Part shown: positions 42,481 through 49,976 of the stretch, one piece after another | Position numbering within the stretch: the stretch's first letter is position 1 | How the letters are laid out: each line of letters begins with the position of its first letter | Assembly: GCF_036964665.1 (NCBI RefSeq) | Contig: NZ_JBAMDA010000001.1 | Coordinates: 1,488,001 to 1,552,000 of the forward strand | Reading direction: 5' to 3' | Origin: Nitrobacter sp. NHB1 | GTDB taxonomy: Bacteria > Pseudomonadota > Alphaproteobacteria > Rhizobiales > Xanthobacteraceae | Length of the DNA: 64,000 bases | Position numbers and translations under genes: made by a program | Notes under the pieces: model-generated | Seen by the model: only the letters and a program-made list of their open reading frames with translations | What the model was told of the DNA's origin: nothing | The model's database searches: none

Positions 42481-43251
42481 CTAGATATCCGCCGCGATCA
42501 GGCTCTCGCCGCCCAGCAAACTCTCGCTGCCCAGCAAACTCTCGCCGCCCAGCAGAAAGCCTCGGCAGCCGCGCAAGGAGCGAAGCGCCCGATTGAAATC
42601 GATTCCGGTGGACACCAGCGCGCGCAGGGTCAGCGGATTTCGCGCAAGGCCGCCGAGCACCTTCTTCAGGTCGATGTTGCCGTTCGGCTTGATGGCGCTG
42701 CGGGCAATCGCCGGCAGCGCTCGCGTCGCGGGATCGCTGATCACGCGCAAGGCGGCGAAAGGAAGACTCGCTTTCGTGGCATAGGCGGCCGCGATGTGGC
42801 TTTCCATATCGACGGCAGAGGCGCCGGTCACGGCATGGAGTACCGCCTTGCCGGCCTGCCCCACCACGACCTGCTCGACACCGGCAAGCCCGGCGCGGAC
42901 CACCTTCCGATCGCCGAGGCCGGTGCCGTCGATCAGTTCCTCGCTGAGCGCGAGGCCTGCCTGCCATCGCGACTCGCCGTCCACGACTTCCGTGGCGACC
43001 ACGACGTCTCCTGACCTCAGGGATGGATCGAGCCCGCCGGCGACCCCGAAGCTGATCACGCCCCGTACCGTGAACGGGTCGAAGCCCGCCAGAAGCGTGC
43101 GCAATTGCCGGGGACTGCTGCTGCTGCAAATGACGGTCATGCCAGGACCCGCGGCGATGCGGGCTTCCTGAACCAGACCGGTCACAATCAATACCGGCCG
43201 CGGGTCAAAGGAATCACCCACGGACACGTCAACCGCCGCGCCCAAATTCAC
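42481..43251 (-). CDS. hpnG: Adenosylhopane nucleosidase/phosphorylase HpnG
   Basis: Purine-nucleoside-phosphorylase-like enzyme that removes adenine from adenosylhopane to give ribosylhopane. 256 residues: PVLIVTGLVQEARIA, GVISFGVAGGLDPSLRSGDV and the SAVDMESHIAAAYA active-site Glu region. GTG start at 43251 overlaps the shc stop by four bases (GTGA). The last 20 residues consist of three copies of a six-residue GESLLG-type unit from an 18-bp tandem repeat, an unusual addition. Last gene of the hpnC-D-E-shc-hpnG operon. Confidence 0.92.
   Translation of the reverse strand: MNLGAAVDVSVGDSFDPRPVLIVTGLVQEARIAAGPGMTVICSSSSPRQLRTLLAGFDPFTVRGVISFGVAGGLDPSLRSGDVVVATEVVDGESRWQAGLALSEELIDGTGLGDRKVVRAGLAGVEQVVVGQAGKAVLHAVTGASAVDMESHIAAAYATKASLPFAALRVISDPATRALPAIARSAIKPNGNIDLKKVLGGLARNPLTLRALVSTGIDFNRALRSLRGCRGFLLGGESLLGSESLLGGESLIAADI
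42503..42556. repeat. 18-bp tandem repeat at the hpnG 3' end
   Basis: Three copies of CTCTCGCYGCCCAGCAAA (42503, 42521, 42539) with one or two changes each encode repeated Glu-Ser-Leu-Leu-Gly units in HpnG. The copies are nearly identical in DNA, so they can expand or contract. Confidence 0.92.
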
Positions 43252-45212
43252 ATCCCGACCCCTACCACCATGCTGTTGGTGCTTCTCAAATTCCGGTACC
43301 GCGCCAGTGCCCAGAGCGGGAAGAATCTAGAGTAGCCATGATATCGCAGGTAAAACACCCGTGGAAACCCTGTGGCGGTGTAGCGTTGCTCGTCCCACAG
43401 CCCTTTTTTGGTCTGTGTGTCTATTAGGTACTTCATCCCCCGGGCCACCGCCGGATTTTCGACCTCGCCCGCGGCCATCAAGCCAAGCAAGGCCCAGGCC
43501 GTTTGCGAGGCCGTGGTCGGCGCCCCCTCGAACCCCTTGTAGTCGAGCCGGTAGCTGACGGCATCCTCGCCCCAGCCGCCATCGGCGTTCTGGATCGACA
43601 CCAGCCAGTCCACCGCCTTGCGCATCGCCGGATCCTGGTGATCGACCCCGGCGGCGTTGAGCGCACAAAGCACCGACCAGGTGCCGTAGACGTAGTTGAG
43701 GCCCCAGCGGCCGTACCACGACCCCTCCTTGAGCTGGGTCCGGCGCAGATAGTCGACCCCGGCCGCCATGGATGGGCTGCTGCGAACGGTTTCGCCAAGC
43801 TGCGCCAGCATCGAGACGCATCGCGCCGTGACATCCTCGGTCGGAGGATCGAGCAGCGCCGCGTGGTCGGAGAATGGGATGTTGTTGAGATAGTATTCAA
43901 GATTGTCGGCATCGAACGCCGCAAAGCCGCCGTCCCGGCTCTGCATGCCCTCGATCCACTCGCGGCCGCGCGCGATCGCCTCGTTGAATTTCTCGCTGCG
44001 ATCGTTGCGGCGCGCCCGGTCCATCGCCATGACCACGACAGCGGTATCATCGAGATCGGGATAGTGGGCGTTGACGTACTGGAACGCCCAGCCGCCGGGC
44101 CGCACGTCCGGACGTTTCACGGCCCAGTCGCCCTTGAGGACGAGTTCCTGCTTCGGGAGCAGCCAGTCGAGGCCCTTCTCCGCGCCGCTCAGCGCCTCGG
44201 GTCCGCCGGCTTCGAGCAGCGCGTGACAGGTCAGCGCGGTATCCCAGATCGGCGACACGCAGGGCTGGCAGTAGGCCTCATCCTCGCCGATCACCAGAAG
44301 ATTGTCGATTCCGCGCCGCGCCACCGCGCGCGGCGGGTGCTCCGGCGGAAACCCCAGCGCGTCATACATCATCACCGTATTGACCATCGGCGGAAAGATC
44401 GCGCCGAGACCGTCCTCGCCGTTGAGGCGCTCCTCGACGAACGCGATCGCCTTTTTTATCGCGCGTGCCCGCAACCGTTTGGGAAACAGCGGCTCGATGG
44501 TCCGCAATATCCTGTCGAGGCCGTTGAACAGCGCAAACCAGGCCGGGCTTTGATGCGGAGCCCTCGTCGGTGTGCCGACCGTGGCCGGATCCTGAAGAAA
44601 CAGTTCGCGAATGCCGATGCCGCGCGGATTGCGCGCGCGCGGCTTCAGCGCCGCCAGCACCATCAGCGGCACCATGGTGGTGCGCGCCCAGTAAGAAATC
44701 TTGTTGATATGGAACGGCGACCACATCGGCAGCAGCATGATCTCGATCGGCAGCACGGGGGCGCTGCGCCAAGTCAGCACTTCAAAGAGCGAGAGCAGGA
44801 AGCGCGTGAAGACGTTGACGTTGGCCGCACCGCCGCGGGAGAGGATGGCCTCGCGCGCGCGCACCATATGCGGCGCGTCGATGGAATCGCCGATCATCTT
44901 CAGCGCGAAATAGGCTTTCACGCTGGCGCTCATGTCGAACGGACCGTCATGCACCAGCGGCCAGCCGCCATGTGCGCCCTGGATGCGGCGGAGGTAGACC
45001 GCGATCTTGGCTTCCAGCGCCGCATCGACCGGCTCGCCGAGATAGTGCCGCAACAGGACGTATTCGGACGGGATGGTCGCGTCGGCCTCCAGCTCGAACA
45101 CGAAATGACCGTCCGGCTGCTTGATGTCCAGAAGCCCGCGCGTCGCGGCGCCGATGCTGCCCCCGAGAGCGGTATCGTCGATCGGCGCGGCTGTGGCGTT
45201 CACGGAGCTCAT
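43248..45212 (-). CDS. shc: Squalene-hopene cyclase
   Basis: Cyclises squalene to hopene/hopanol in one step at the membrane surface (also called HpnF). 654 residues. The catalytic DXDD motif is DLDDTAVV. QW repeats seen include QSRDGGFAAFDAD, QNADGGWGED, KEGSWYGRWG and QPDGHFVFELEAD, which stabilise the two alpha/alpha barrels. The PMWSPFHINKISYWARTTMV segment matches bacterial Shc. ATG 45212 is 8 bases after the hpnE stop. The stop overlaps the hpnG start. Confidence 0.97.
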   Translation of the reverse strand: MSSVNATAAPIDDTALGGSIGAATRGLLDIKQPDGHFVFELEADATIPSEYVLLRHYLGEPVDAALEAKIAVYLRRIQGAHGGWPLVHDGPFDMSASVKAYFALKMIGDSIDAPHMVRAREAILSRGGAANVNVFTRFLLSLFEVLTWRSAPVLPIEIMLLPMWSPFHINKISYWARTTMVPLMVLAALKPRARNPRGIGIRELFLQDPATVGTPTRAPHQSPAWFALFNGLDRILRTIEPLFPKRLRARAIKKAIAFVEERLNGEDGLGAIFPPMVNTVMMYDALGFPPEHPPRAVARRGIDNLLVIGEDEAYCQPCVSPIWDTALTCHALLEAGGPEALSGAEKGLDWLLPKQELVLKGDWAVKRPDVRPGGWAFQYVNAHYPDLDDTAVVVMAMDRARRNDRSEKFNEAIARGREWIEGMQSRDGGFAAFDADNLEYYLNNIPFSDHAALLDPPTEDVTARCVSMLAQLGETVRSSPSMAAGVDYLRRTQLKEGSWYGRWGLNYVYGTWSVLCALNAAGVDHQDPAMRKAVDWLVSIQNADGGWGEDAVSYRLDYKGFEGAPTTASQTAWALLGLMAAGEVENPAVARGMKYLIDTQTKKGLWDEQRYTATGFPRVFYLRYHGYSRFFPLWALARYRNLRSTNSMVVGVGM

Positions 45213-45220
45213 GGCGGCGG

Positions 45221-46477
45221 CTATATCGGATTCAGGGTTTTCAGAACGTGATCGGCAGCCCGGTTTCCGGAGCGGACCGACCCCTCGATGGTTGCCGGCA
45301 ACCCCGTATCAGTCCAGTCGCCGGCGAGAAACAGGTTTTTCCACTCCGTCAGCGCACCCGGACGCAGGGCGTTCTGCTCGGGCGAGGCCTCGAATGTGGC
45401 GCGGCGCTCGCGCACGATCTGCCAGGCCGGCATCTCGGCCTCGATGCCTGCGACCGCGCAGATGTCTTTCCAGATCGCCCGCGCCAATTCCTCGCGCGGG
45501 ATGTCCACCAGTCGGTCGCCGCCGCTGATGGTGATGGAGAAACGGTCCGGAAACGCGAACAGCCATTCGATCAGGCCGTTCACGACCCCCATCATCGGCG
45601 GCTGATGTGGCGGGGGAACGAAGCGGAAGTGCGCGTTGACGATGGCGCGGAATTTCGTCGGCACGGTCAGGCCGGGCAGCAGCGCGGCCGCGGGCCGCGG
45701 CGGCACCGCCATCACGACGGCATCGTCCGGGCCGAGCGCGATGGTCTGATCGCCGAGCGCGAGCGCCGTGACCCTGCCATTCGCCATGGTGAGCTGCCGC
45801 ACTTCGTGGCCGACATCGACGCTGCCGCCCCTGGCGCGAATGTAGTCGATCGCCGGCTCGATCAGCACCGGGCTCAGCCCGTCGCGCGCGATCAGCGGGC
45901 GGCACGCCTGACCGCCCGCCAGCAGCGTTTCGCGAATGATCGCGCCGGCAAGACCGGCCGATCCGTCGGGCGGCTCGATGTTGAGCGCTGCGAGCAGGAG
46001 CGGCAGCACCAGCCGCTTGTAAAGCACGCCCTCGCACTTGATAGCGTCGCCAACCCGTGTGCGGGTCTTGGCCCAGGCCAGCGGCGCGAGCGCGAAATAA
46101 TCGGCAGGCGAAGTGTCGGGCACCCGGCGGTTGCGGTCGAACACCCAGAACGGAACGCGCCCGTCGTTGATCTGCAGCTTCCAGCGTTTATTGACGGCAA
46201 GATCGATAAACTGGAATTCGGCCTTTGGCGGCCCCTGCAAACCGGCCTCGGTGCCGATCCTGCGCGCATAGGCCAGCAGGCTATGGTTGCCGGACAGCAC
46301 CAGATGGTTGCCGTTATCGATCGTCAGATTGGTCGCGCCGTCGAAATAGGAGCGGCAACGCCCGCCGACCTGTTGCGCCGCCTCGTGCACGCGAACCAGA
46401 TAACCGGCGTCGGCCAGACGCACGCCCGCGGAAAGACCGGAAATGCCGGCGCCGACGATATGAACGGTTGTTTGCAT
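45221..46477 (-). CDS. hpnE: Hydroxysqualene dehydroxylase / squalene-associated FAD desaturase HpnE
   Basis: FAD-dependent amine-oxidase-family enzyme that reduces hydroxysqualene to squalene in the HpnC-HpnD-HpnE route. 418 residues. N-terminal dinucleotide fold TVHIVGAGISGLSAGVRLAD with VHEAAQQVGGRCRSY, and a C-terminal LFLAGDWTDTGLPATIEGSV flavin motif. ATG 46477 overlaps the hpnD stop by one base. Position between hpnD and shc matches the conserved gene order. Confidence 0.94.
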   Translation of the reverse strand: MQTTVHIVGAGISGLSAGVRLADAGYLVRVHEAAQQVGGRCRSYFDGATNLTIDNGNHLVLSGNHSLLAYARRIGTEAGLQGPPKAEFQFIDLAVNKRWKLQINDGRVPFWVFDRNRRVPDTSPADYFALAPLAWAKTRTRVGDAIKCEGVLYKRLVLPLLLAALNIEPPDGSAGLAGAIIRETLLAGGQACRPLIARDGLSPVLIEPAIDYIRARGGSVDVGHEVRQLTMANGRVTALALGDQTIALGPDDAVVMAVPPRPAAALLPGLTVPTKFRAIVNAHFRFVPPPHQPPMMGVVNGLIEWLFAFPDRFSITISGGDRLVDIPREELARAIWKDICAVAGIEAEMPAWQIVRERRATFEASPEQNALRPGALTEWKNLFLAGDWTDTGLPATIEGSVRSGNRAADHVLKTLNPI

Positions 46478-47313
46478 CAGATCAACGCGTACCGGAGGAC
46501 GATGGCAATCTTCGCCGCCTGGCTGAGGTGAACGGGCGAGCGCGGCAGATGAAAACCGCGATGCTCCAGCATATCCAGAATGGCGTGATAATATCTCGAC
46601 ATGATGCGGGGTGCGCGCACGGCACGGCGCGGGTTGCGATTCATGATCTCGTCCGATTCGACGAAATGCGCCCGCGCCCGCTCCACCAGCGGCGCACAGA
46701 CCTGCGGCAGCGCCGGGTTCGAAATCACGGCGGCCGGATCGGCACTGCTGATGCCGGCGCGGAGCAGGCCCTCGCGCGGCAGATACAGCCGTCCGAGCGC
46801 CGCATCCTCATCGAGATCGCGCAGGATATTGGTCAACTGCAGCGCTCGACCGAGATGATGCGCGAGCAGGATGCCATCCTGCTCGGGCAATCCGAACACC
46901 CGGACCGACAGCCGTCCGACGGCGCTGGCGACGCGATCGCAATACAGATCGAGCGTGGCATCGTCAGGCGCGCGGATATCCGCCAGCACGTCCATTTCCA
47001 TGCCGTCGATAATGGCAAGAAAATCCTCGCGGCGCAGACCAAAGGCGCTCACGGAGGCGTCGTAATCGCGCAACCGCTCCGGCGCGTGCCCCTGATAGAG
47101 CGCGTCAATGTCGTCACGCCATTGCTGGAGCGCGGCCCGCCGTTCCGGCCGCGGACTATCGGAATCGGCAATGTCGTCGACATAGCGGCAAAACGTGTAG
47201 ATCTGGAACATCGCCTCGCGCTGCGCGCGCGGCAGGATGCGCATCGCCGCGTAGAACGAGCTGCTGGACGCGGTCGCTCCGGAACTCGCGTCGGCTGTCG
47301 TCTCGATCGTCAT
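46477..47313 (-). CDS. hpnD: Presqualene diphosphate synthase HpnD
   Basis: Condenses two farnesyl diphosphate molecules to presqualene diphosphate. 278 residues of the trans-isoprenyl (squalene/phytoene synthase) fold. The first Asp-rich motif is YVDDIADSD; the second is LTNILRDLDEDAALGRLYLP. ATG 47313 overlaps the hpnC stop by four bases (ATGA), which fixes the start against a longer open frame. It acts with HpnC and HpnE to make squalene. Confidence 0.95.
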   Translation of the reverse strand: MTIETTADASSGATASSSSFYAAMRILPRAQREAMFQIYTFCRYVDDIADSDSPRPERRAALQQWRDDIDALYQGHAPERLRDYDASVSAFGLRREDFLAIIDGMEMDVLADIRAPDDATLDLYCDRVASAVGRLSVRVFGLPEQDGILLAHHLGRALQLTNILRDLDEDAALGRLYLPREGLLRAGISSADPAAVISNPALPQVCAPLVERARAHFVESDEIMNRNPRRAVRAPRIMSRYYHAILDMLEHRGFHLPRSPVHLSQAAKIAIVLRYALI

Positions 47314-48188
47314 GCGCCGGCCGCCGGGTTCGACACCGGCCGCCGCCGCACCGAGCGGCGAAGCATTTCCGCAGTGATACCGCCGACGCTGTAGCCGAGC
47401 AGTTGCACCGGCTTGAGGTGAACCGTCTCGCTCAGGGGATCGCGCACCTTCAGCAGCGCGACGATCCTGTCGGCGAACATCCGGATCACGGCGACTTCGA
47501 GCCCGAGCCGGATGTCCCTGATCTGTGCCGCGAGCGGTCGTCCCTCGTTGAGCAACGCTTCGGTTCGCCCGGCAAGGGCGTGCAGGCATTGCAGAAGCGC
47601 AGGCGTTGCCCTATCGCCGCCGAGCATCTCGACCGAGGCACCGGATGCGGCCAGCGCGTCGCGCGGCAGATAAACGCGGTTGAGGTTGCTGTAGTCCTTG
47701 GCGCAATCCTGAAGATGATTGTTGATCTGCAGGCCGGCGCAAAGCGCGTCGGATGCGGCCCAGGTCGACGTGCTCTCGCCATGCACGTCGAGCATGAAAC
47801 GTCCGACCGGCATCGCCGAATAACGGCAATAGTCGATCACGTCGTCCCAGGTCTCGTAGCGCAGCTTGGTGACGTCCATCCGGAACGCCTTCAGCACGTC
47901 GATGGCGTGGCGCGGCGGCATCGACCGTTGCGCCAGCGCATTTCGGAGGTTGACCGCTTCCGGCTGACTATTCCCCTGCCCCAGGAGTTCATCCTCGAAC
48001 AGATCGAGCCAGGCGAGCTTGTCCTTTTCGCCGAGTTCGGCGTGATCGGCGATGTCGTCCGCGGTCCGAACGAAATTGTAGAACGCGAGAATCAACGCGC
48101 GGTGACGCGGATGAATGATCCACGACGCGACCGGAAAATTCTCGTCGCGGTGGGTCTTTCCGGATCGCAGTTGGGTCGCGGTAGGCAT
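47310..48188 (-). CDS. hpnC: Hydroxysqualene synthase HpnC
   Basis: Converts presqualene diphosphate to hydroxysqualene. 292 residues, squalene/phytoene-synthase fold. First Asp motif VRTADDIADHAE; second motif QINNHLQDCAKDYSNLNRVY, where the usual DxxxD is spaced as in HpnC proteins. ATG 48188 starts the minus-strand operon hpnC-hpnD-hpnE-shc-hpnG. No promoter was recognised with certainty in the 203 bases before it. Confidence 0.95.
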   Translation of the reverse strand: MPTATQLRSGKTHRDENFPVASWIIHPRHRALILAFYNFVRTADDIADHAELGEKDKLAWLDLFEDELLGQGNSQPEAVNLRNALAQRSMPPRHAIDVLKAFRMDVTKLRYETWDDVIDYCRYSAMPVGRFMLDVHGESTSTWAASDALCAGLQINNHLQDCAKDYSNLNRVYLPRDALAASGASVEMLGGDRATPALLQCLHALAGRTEALLNEGRPLAAQIRDIRLGLEVAVIRMFADRIVALLKVRDPLSETVHLKPVQLLGYSVGGITAEMLRRSVRRRPVSNPAAGA

Positions 48189-48391
48189 CAGGACAGGCTA
48201 TGTTGCTCTGGATTGCAAATTGGGTCCCGCCAGTTCCGAAATACCGGCAGGCAGGATCGCACGCGCACCCCATATAGGGGAAACCGCAAGCTAAACCAAT
48301 GCTATCTTTCGCCTTTTAGCCGTGCCGATCTGCCGCGGCGACGAAACCGGCGGGCAATCGGACAACTGGATTTGTTTGTTTCCGGAGCGCT

Positions 48392-48637
48392 TTATTGGCC
48401 GTGGCTCAGCAGGACCTGGTGGCACGCCTTCGTCAGTTTCGGACGGTGCTGCTGCAGACACGCCAGGATGGTGAAATCGCCCTGATCGATCACCTTGCGG
48501 CAGAAACGGCTGACGTCCCGTGCGCAGGCGCGCTGTTCCGCGTCAGTCCCGCCGTGCGATTGGCCCTGGGCCTGCGCCGTCATTGTGGTCAAACCAAATG
48601 TCAAAAGCAGAGCGAACGATAGAAAAATTTTAGACAT
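48392..48637 (-). CDS. Small secreted cysteine-rich-repeat protein
   Basis: 81 residues: signal peptide (MSKIFLSFALLLTFGLTTMT, cleaved near AQAQG) and one short domain with four Cys (CARDVSRFC, then ILACLQQH and KACHQ), like the cysteine-rich-repeat family of small proteobacterial periplasmic proteins. Function unknown. The start at 48637 is supported by the signal peptide. A perfect GTATCGATAC palindrome occurs about 100 bases upstream (48738-48747). Confidence 0.72.
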   Translation of the reverse strand: MSKIFLSFALLLTFGLTTMTAQAQGQSHGGTDAEQRACARDVSRFCRKVIDQGDFTILACLQQHRPKLTKACHQVLLSHGQ

Positions 48638-49224
48638 AGTATTCCTTATAATTGCACGGCAGAGAGTTCGAACCCGCACAAGCCCGGGCATATGACTGGT
48701 CTTTCAAAACGGTCGGGAGCGATGATCTCGCGAGACCGTATCGATACCCATACCGGAAGAGATCGCAAGAGCGGACAGACCACACGCGGCCGCTCCATCT
48801 GCTGCGGTACACACCGGTCGCGAATCGACGTGGCCTTTCCTACGAGCATATCCGCGGATGCCAAAAGCACCGTGAAATGCGGCTAAATTTGCGACGGCGG
48901 ACACGTCATCGCAGCTTGTTTCCACAGATTTTCAATCACTAATATCTAACGTACTGAAATATATCGACTAAAGTACAAGCGAGCGGTGCGGATATTTGCC
49001 GGGCAAATCCGCCGTGGCGTCTATCCTGTCAAGTGCGCGTCAGTCCGGTTTTGTGACAATCCATATCGGTTCATATCGGCCGCGCCCGGCCACTTCGATG
49101 CAGATACCCGAGAGGACATCGATTATACTATCGGGATTGAACCTCGCGCGCCGCGACAACAACTAAGAACTTGATGCAGCGCGCGAGTCATTACCTAAGC
49201 ATCATTTTTAATGGAAAATCGGAT
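48638..49224. other. Gene-poor spacer
   Basis: No convincing gene. Several short frames here have no family-like content. Noted: GTATCGATAC (48738-48747), an imperfect hairpin GCGGATATTTGCC/GGGCAAATCCGC (48988-49012) and a direct repeat of CATATCGG (about 49069-49088). The part from 48920 to 48980 is AT-rich compared with the window. Confidence 0.5.
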
Positions 49225-49725
49225 ATGAAACTGTTTGCCTCCGGGCTGGTTCGGAAGTCGACGATTGCAGCCAGCCTTGTCGCGTGCCTTGCATTATCCA
49301 TATCCGCAAGCTTCGCCCAGTCTCCTCCGTTTGCGGGCTTTGCGGGAAACTGGTCGGGCAAAGGCACGGTCTCGCTGTCCGATGGATCGACAGAGAATAT
49401 TCGTTGCAGGGCATCCTACCACGTGGATCGCACGGGCAGAGCCTTGAAACAGAACCTGCGTTGCGCCAGCGACAGCTACAAGTTCGATCTCTCCAGCGAC
49501 GTGGTCAGCGACGGCACCGAAATTACCGGGAACTGGAGCGAATCTACCCGCAATCTCTTCGGTTCCGTGCGCGGCCGCGCCGGCGGCGGCGAGATCGACG
49601 TGTTCGTGGATGCTGCGGGCTTTGCCGCCAACCTGACGCTGCGCGTCCATGGCAACAGGCAATCGGTCTGGATCACCTCGAAAGGCCAAATCAGGAACGT
49701 TTCCATCACCATGGTGCGTAGCTAG
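49225..49725 (+). CDS. Secreted protein of unknown function
   Basis: 166 residues with a signal peptide (SGLVRKSTIAASLVACLALS, cleaved near SFAQS). The mature part is predicted beta-rich: FAGFAGNWSGKGTVSLSDGS, an IRCRASYHVD strand, a Cys in LKQNLRCASDSYKFDLSSDV, then GNWSESTRNLFGSVRGRAG. The GNW-G-G pattern recalls small lipocalin-like proteins but I cannot assign a family. ATG 49225 is preferred over 49171 because it places the signal at the N-terminus. Confidence 0.65.
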   Translation: MKLFASGLVRKSTIAASLVACLALSISASFAQSPPFAGFAGNWSGKGTVSLSDGSTENIRCRASYHVDRTGRALKQNLRCASDSYKFDLSSDVVSDGTEITGNWSESTRNLFGSVRGRAGGGEIDVFVDAAGFAANLTLRVHGNRQSVWITSKGQIRNVSITMVRS

Positions 49726-49740
49726 CTGTGGGCTTTTTAG

Positions 49741-49872
49741 ACGGAATCAGGTTGCCGTCATTGCGAGGAGCGAAGCGACGAAGCAATCCAGAAAGCCCGA
49801 AAGAACTGGATTGCTTCGTAGAACCTGTCATCGGCCGGCGCTTTGCGCCGACCCGTTGGTTCGCAATGACGT
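49741..49872 (-). repeat. Dispersed repeat family E, copy 2
   Basis: Second copy, opposite in orientation to 42366-42468: ACGGAATCAGGTTGCCGTCATTGC edge spans 49741-49764, with inner arms ending AAGCAATCCAG and CTGGATTGCTTCG (49806-49818) and closing CGCAATGACG (49862-49871). An additional GGCGC...GCGCC hairpin is nested in the right half. It lies past the secreted-protein stop. Confidence 0.88.
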
Positions 49873-49976
49873 ATAACTCGCTTTGAATCATCGTGCCGGC
49901 TTCGTGCGTTTACGTCCTGACAAGGTCAACCGGATTATCCGCCCCGGTGCCGCGGCATCCACCGCGGGCGCAATCC

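Noticed and set aside
43503-45251. A 582-residue plus-strand open frame antisense to shc
   Set aside because: Long antisense frames are expected at this GC content; shc has every catalytic motif on the minus strand.
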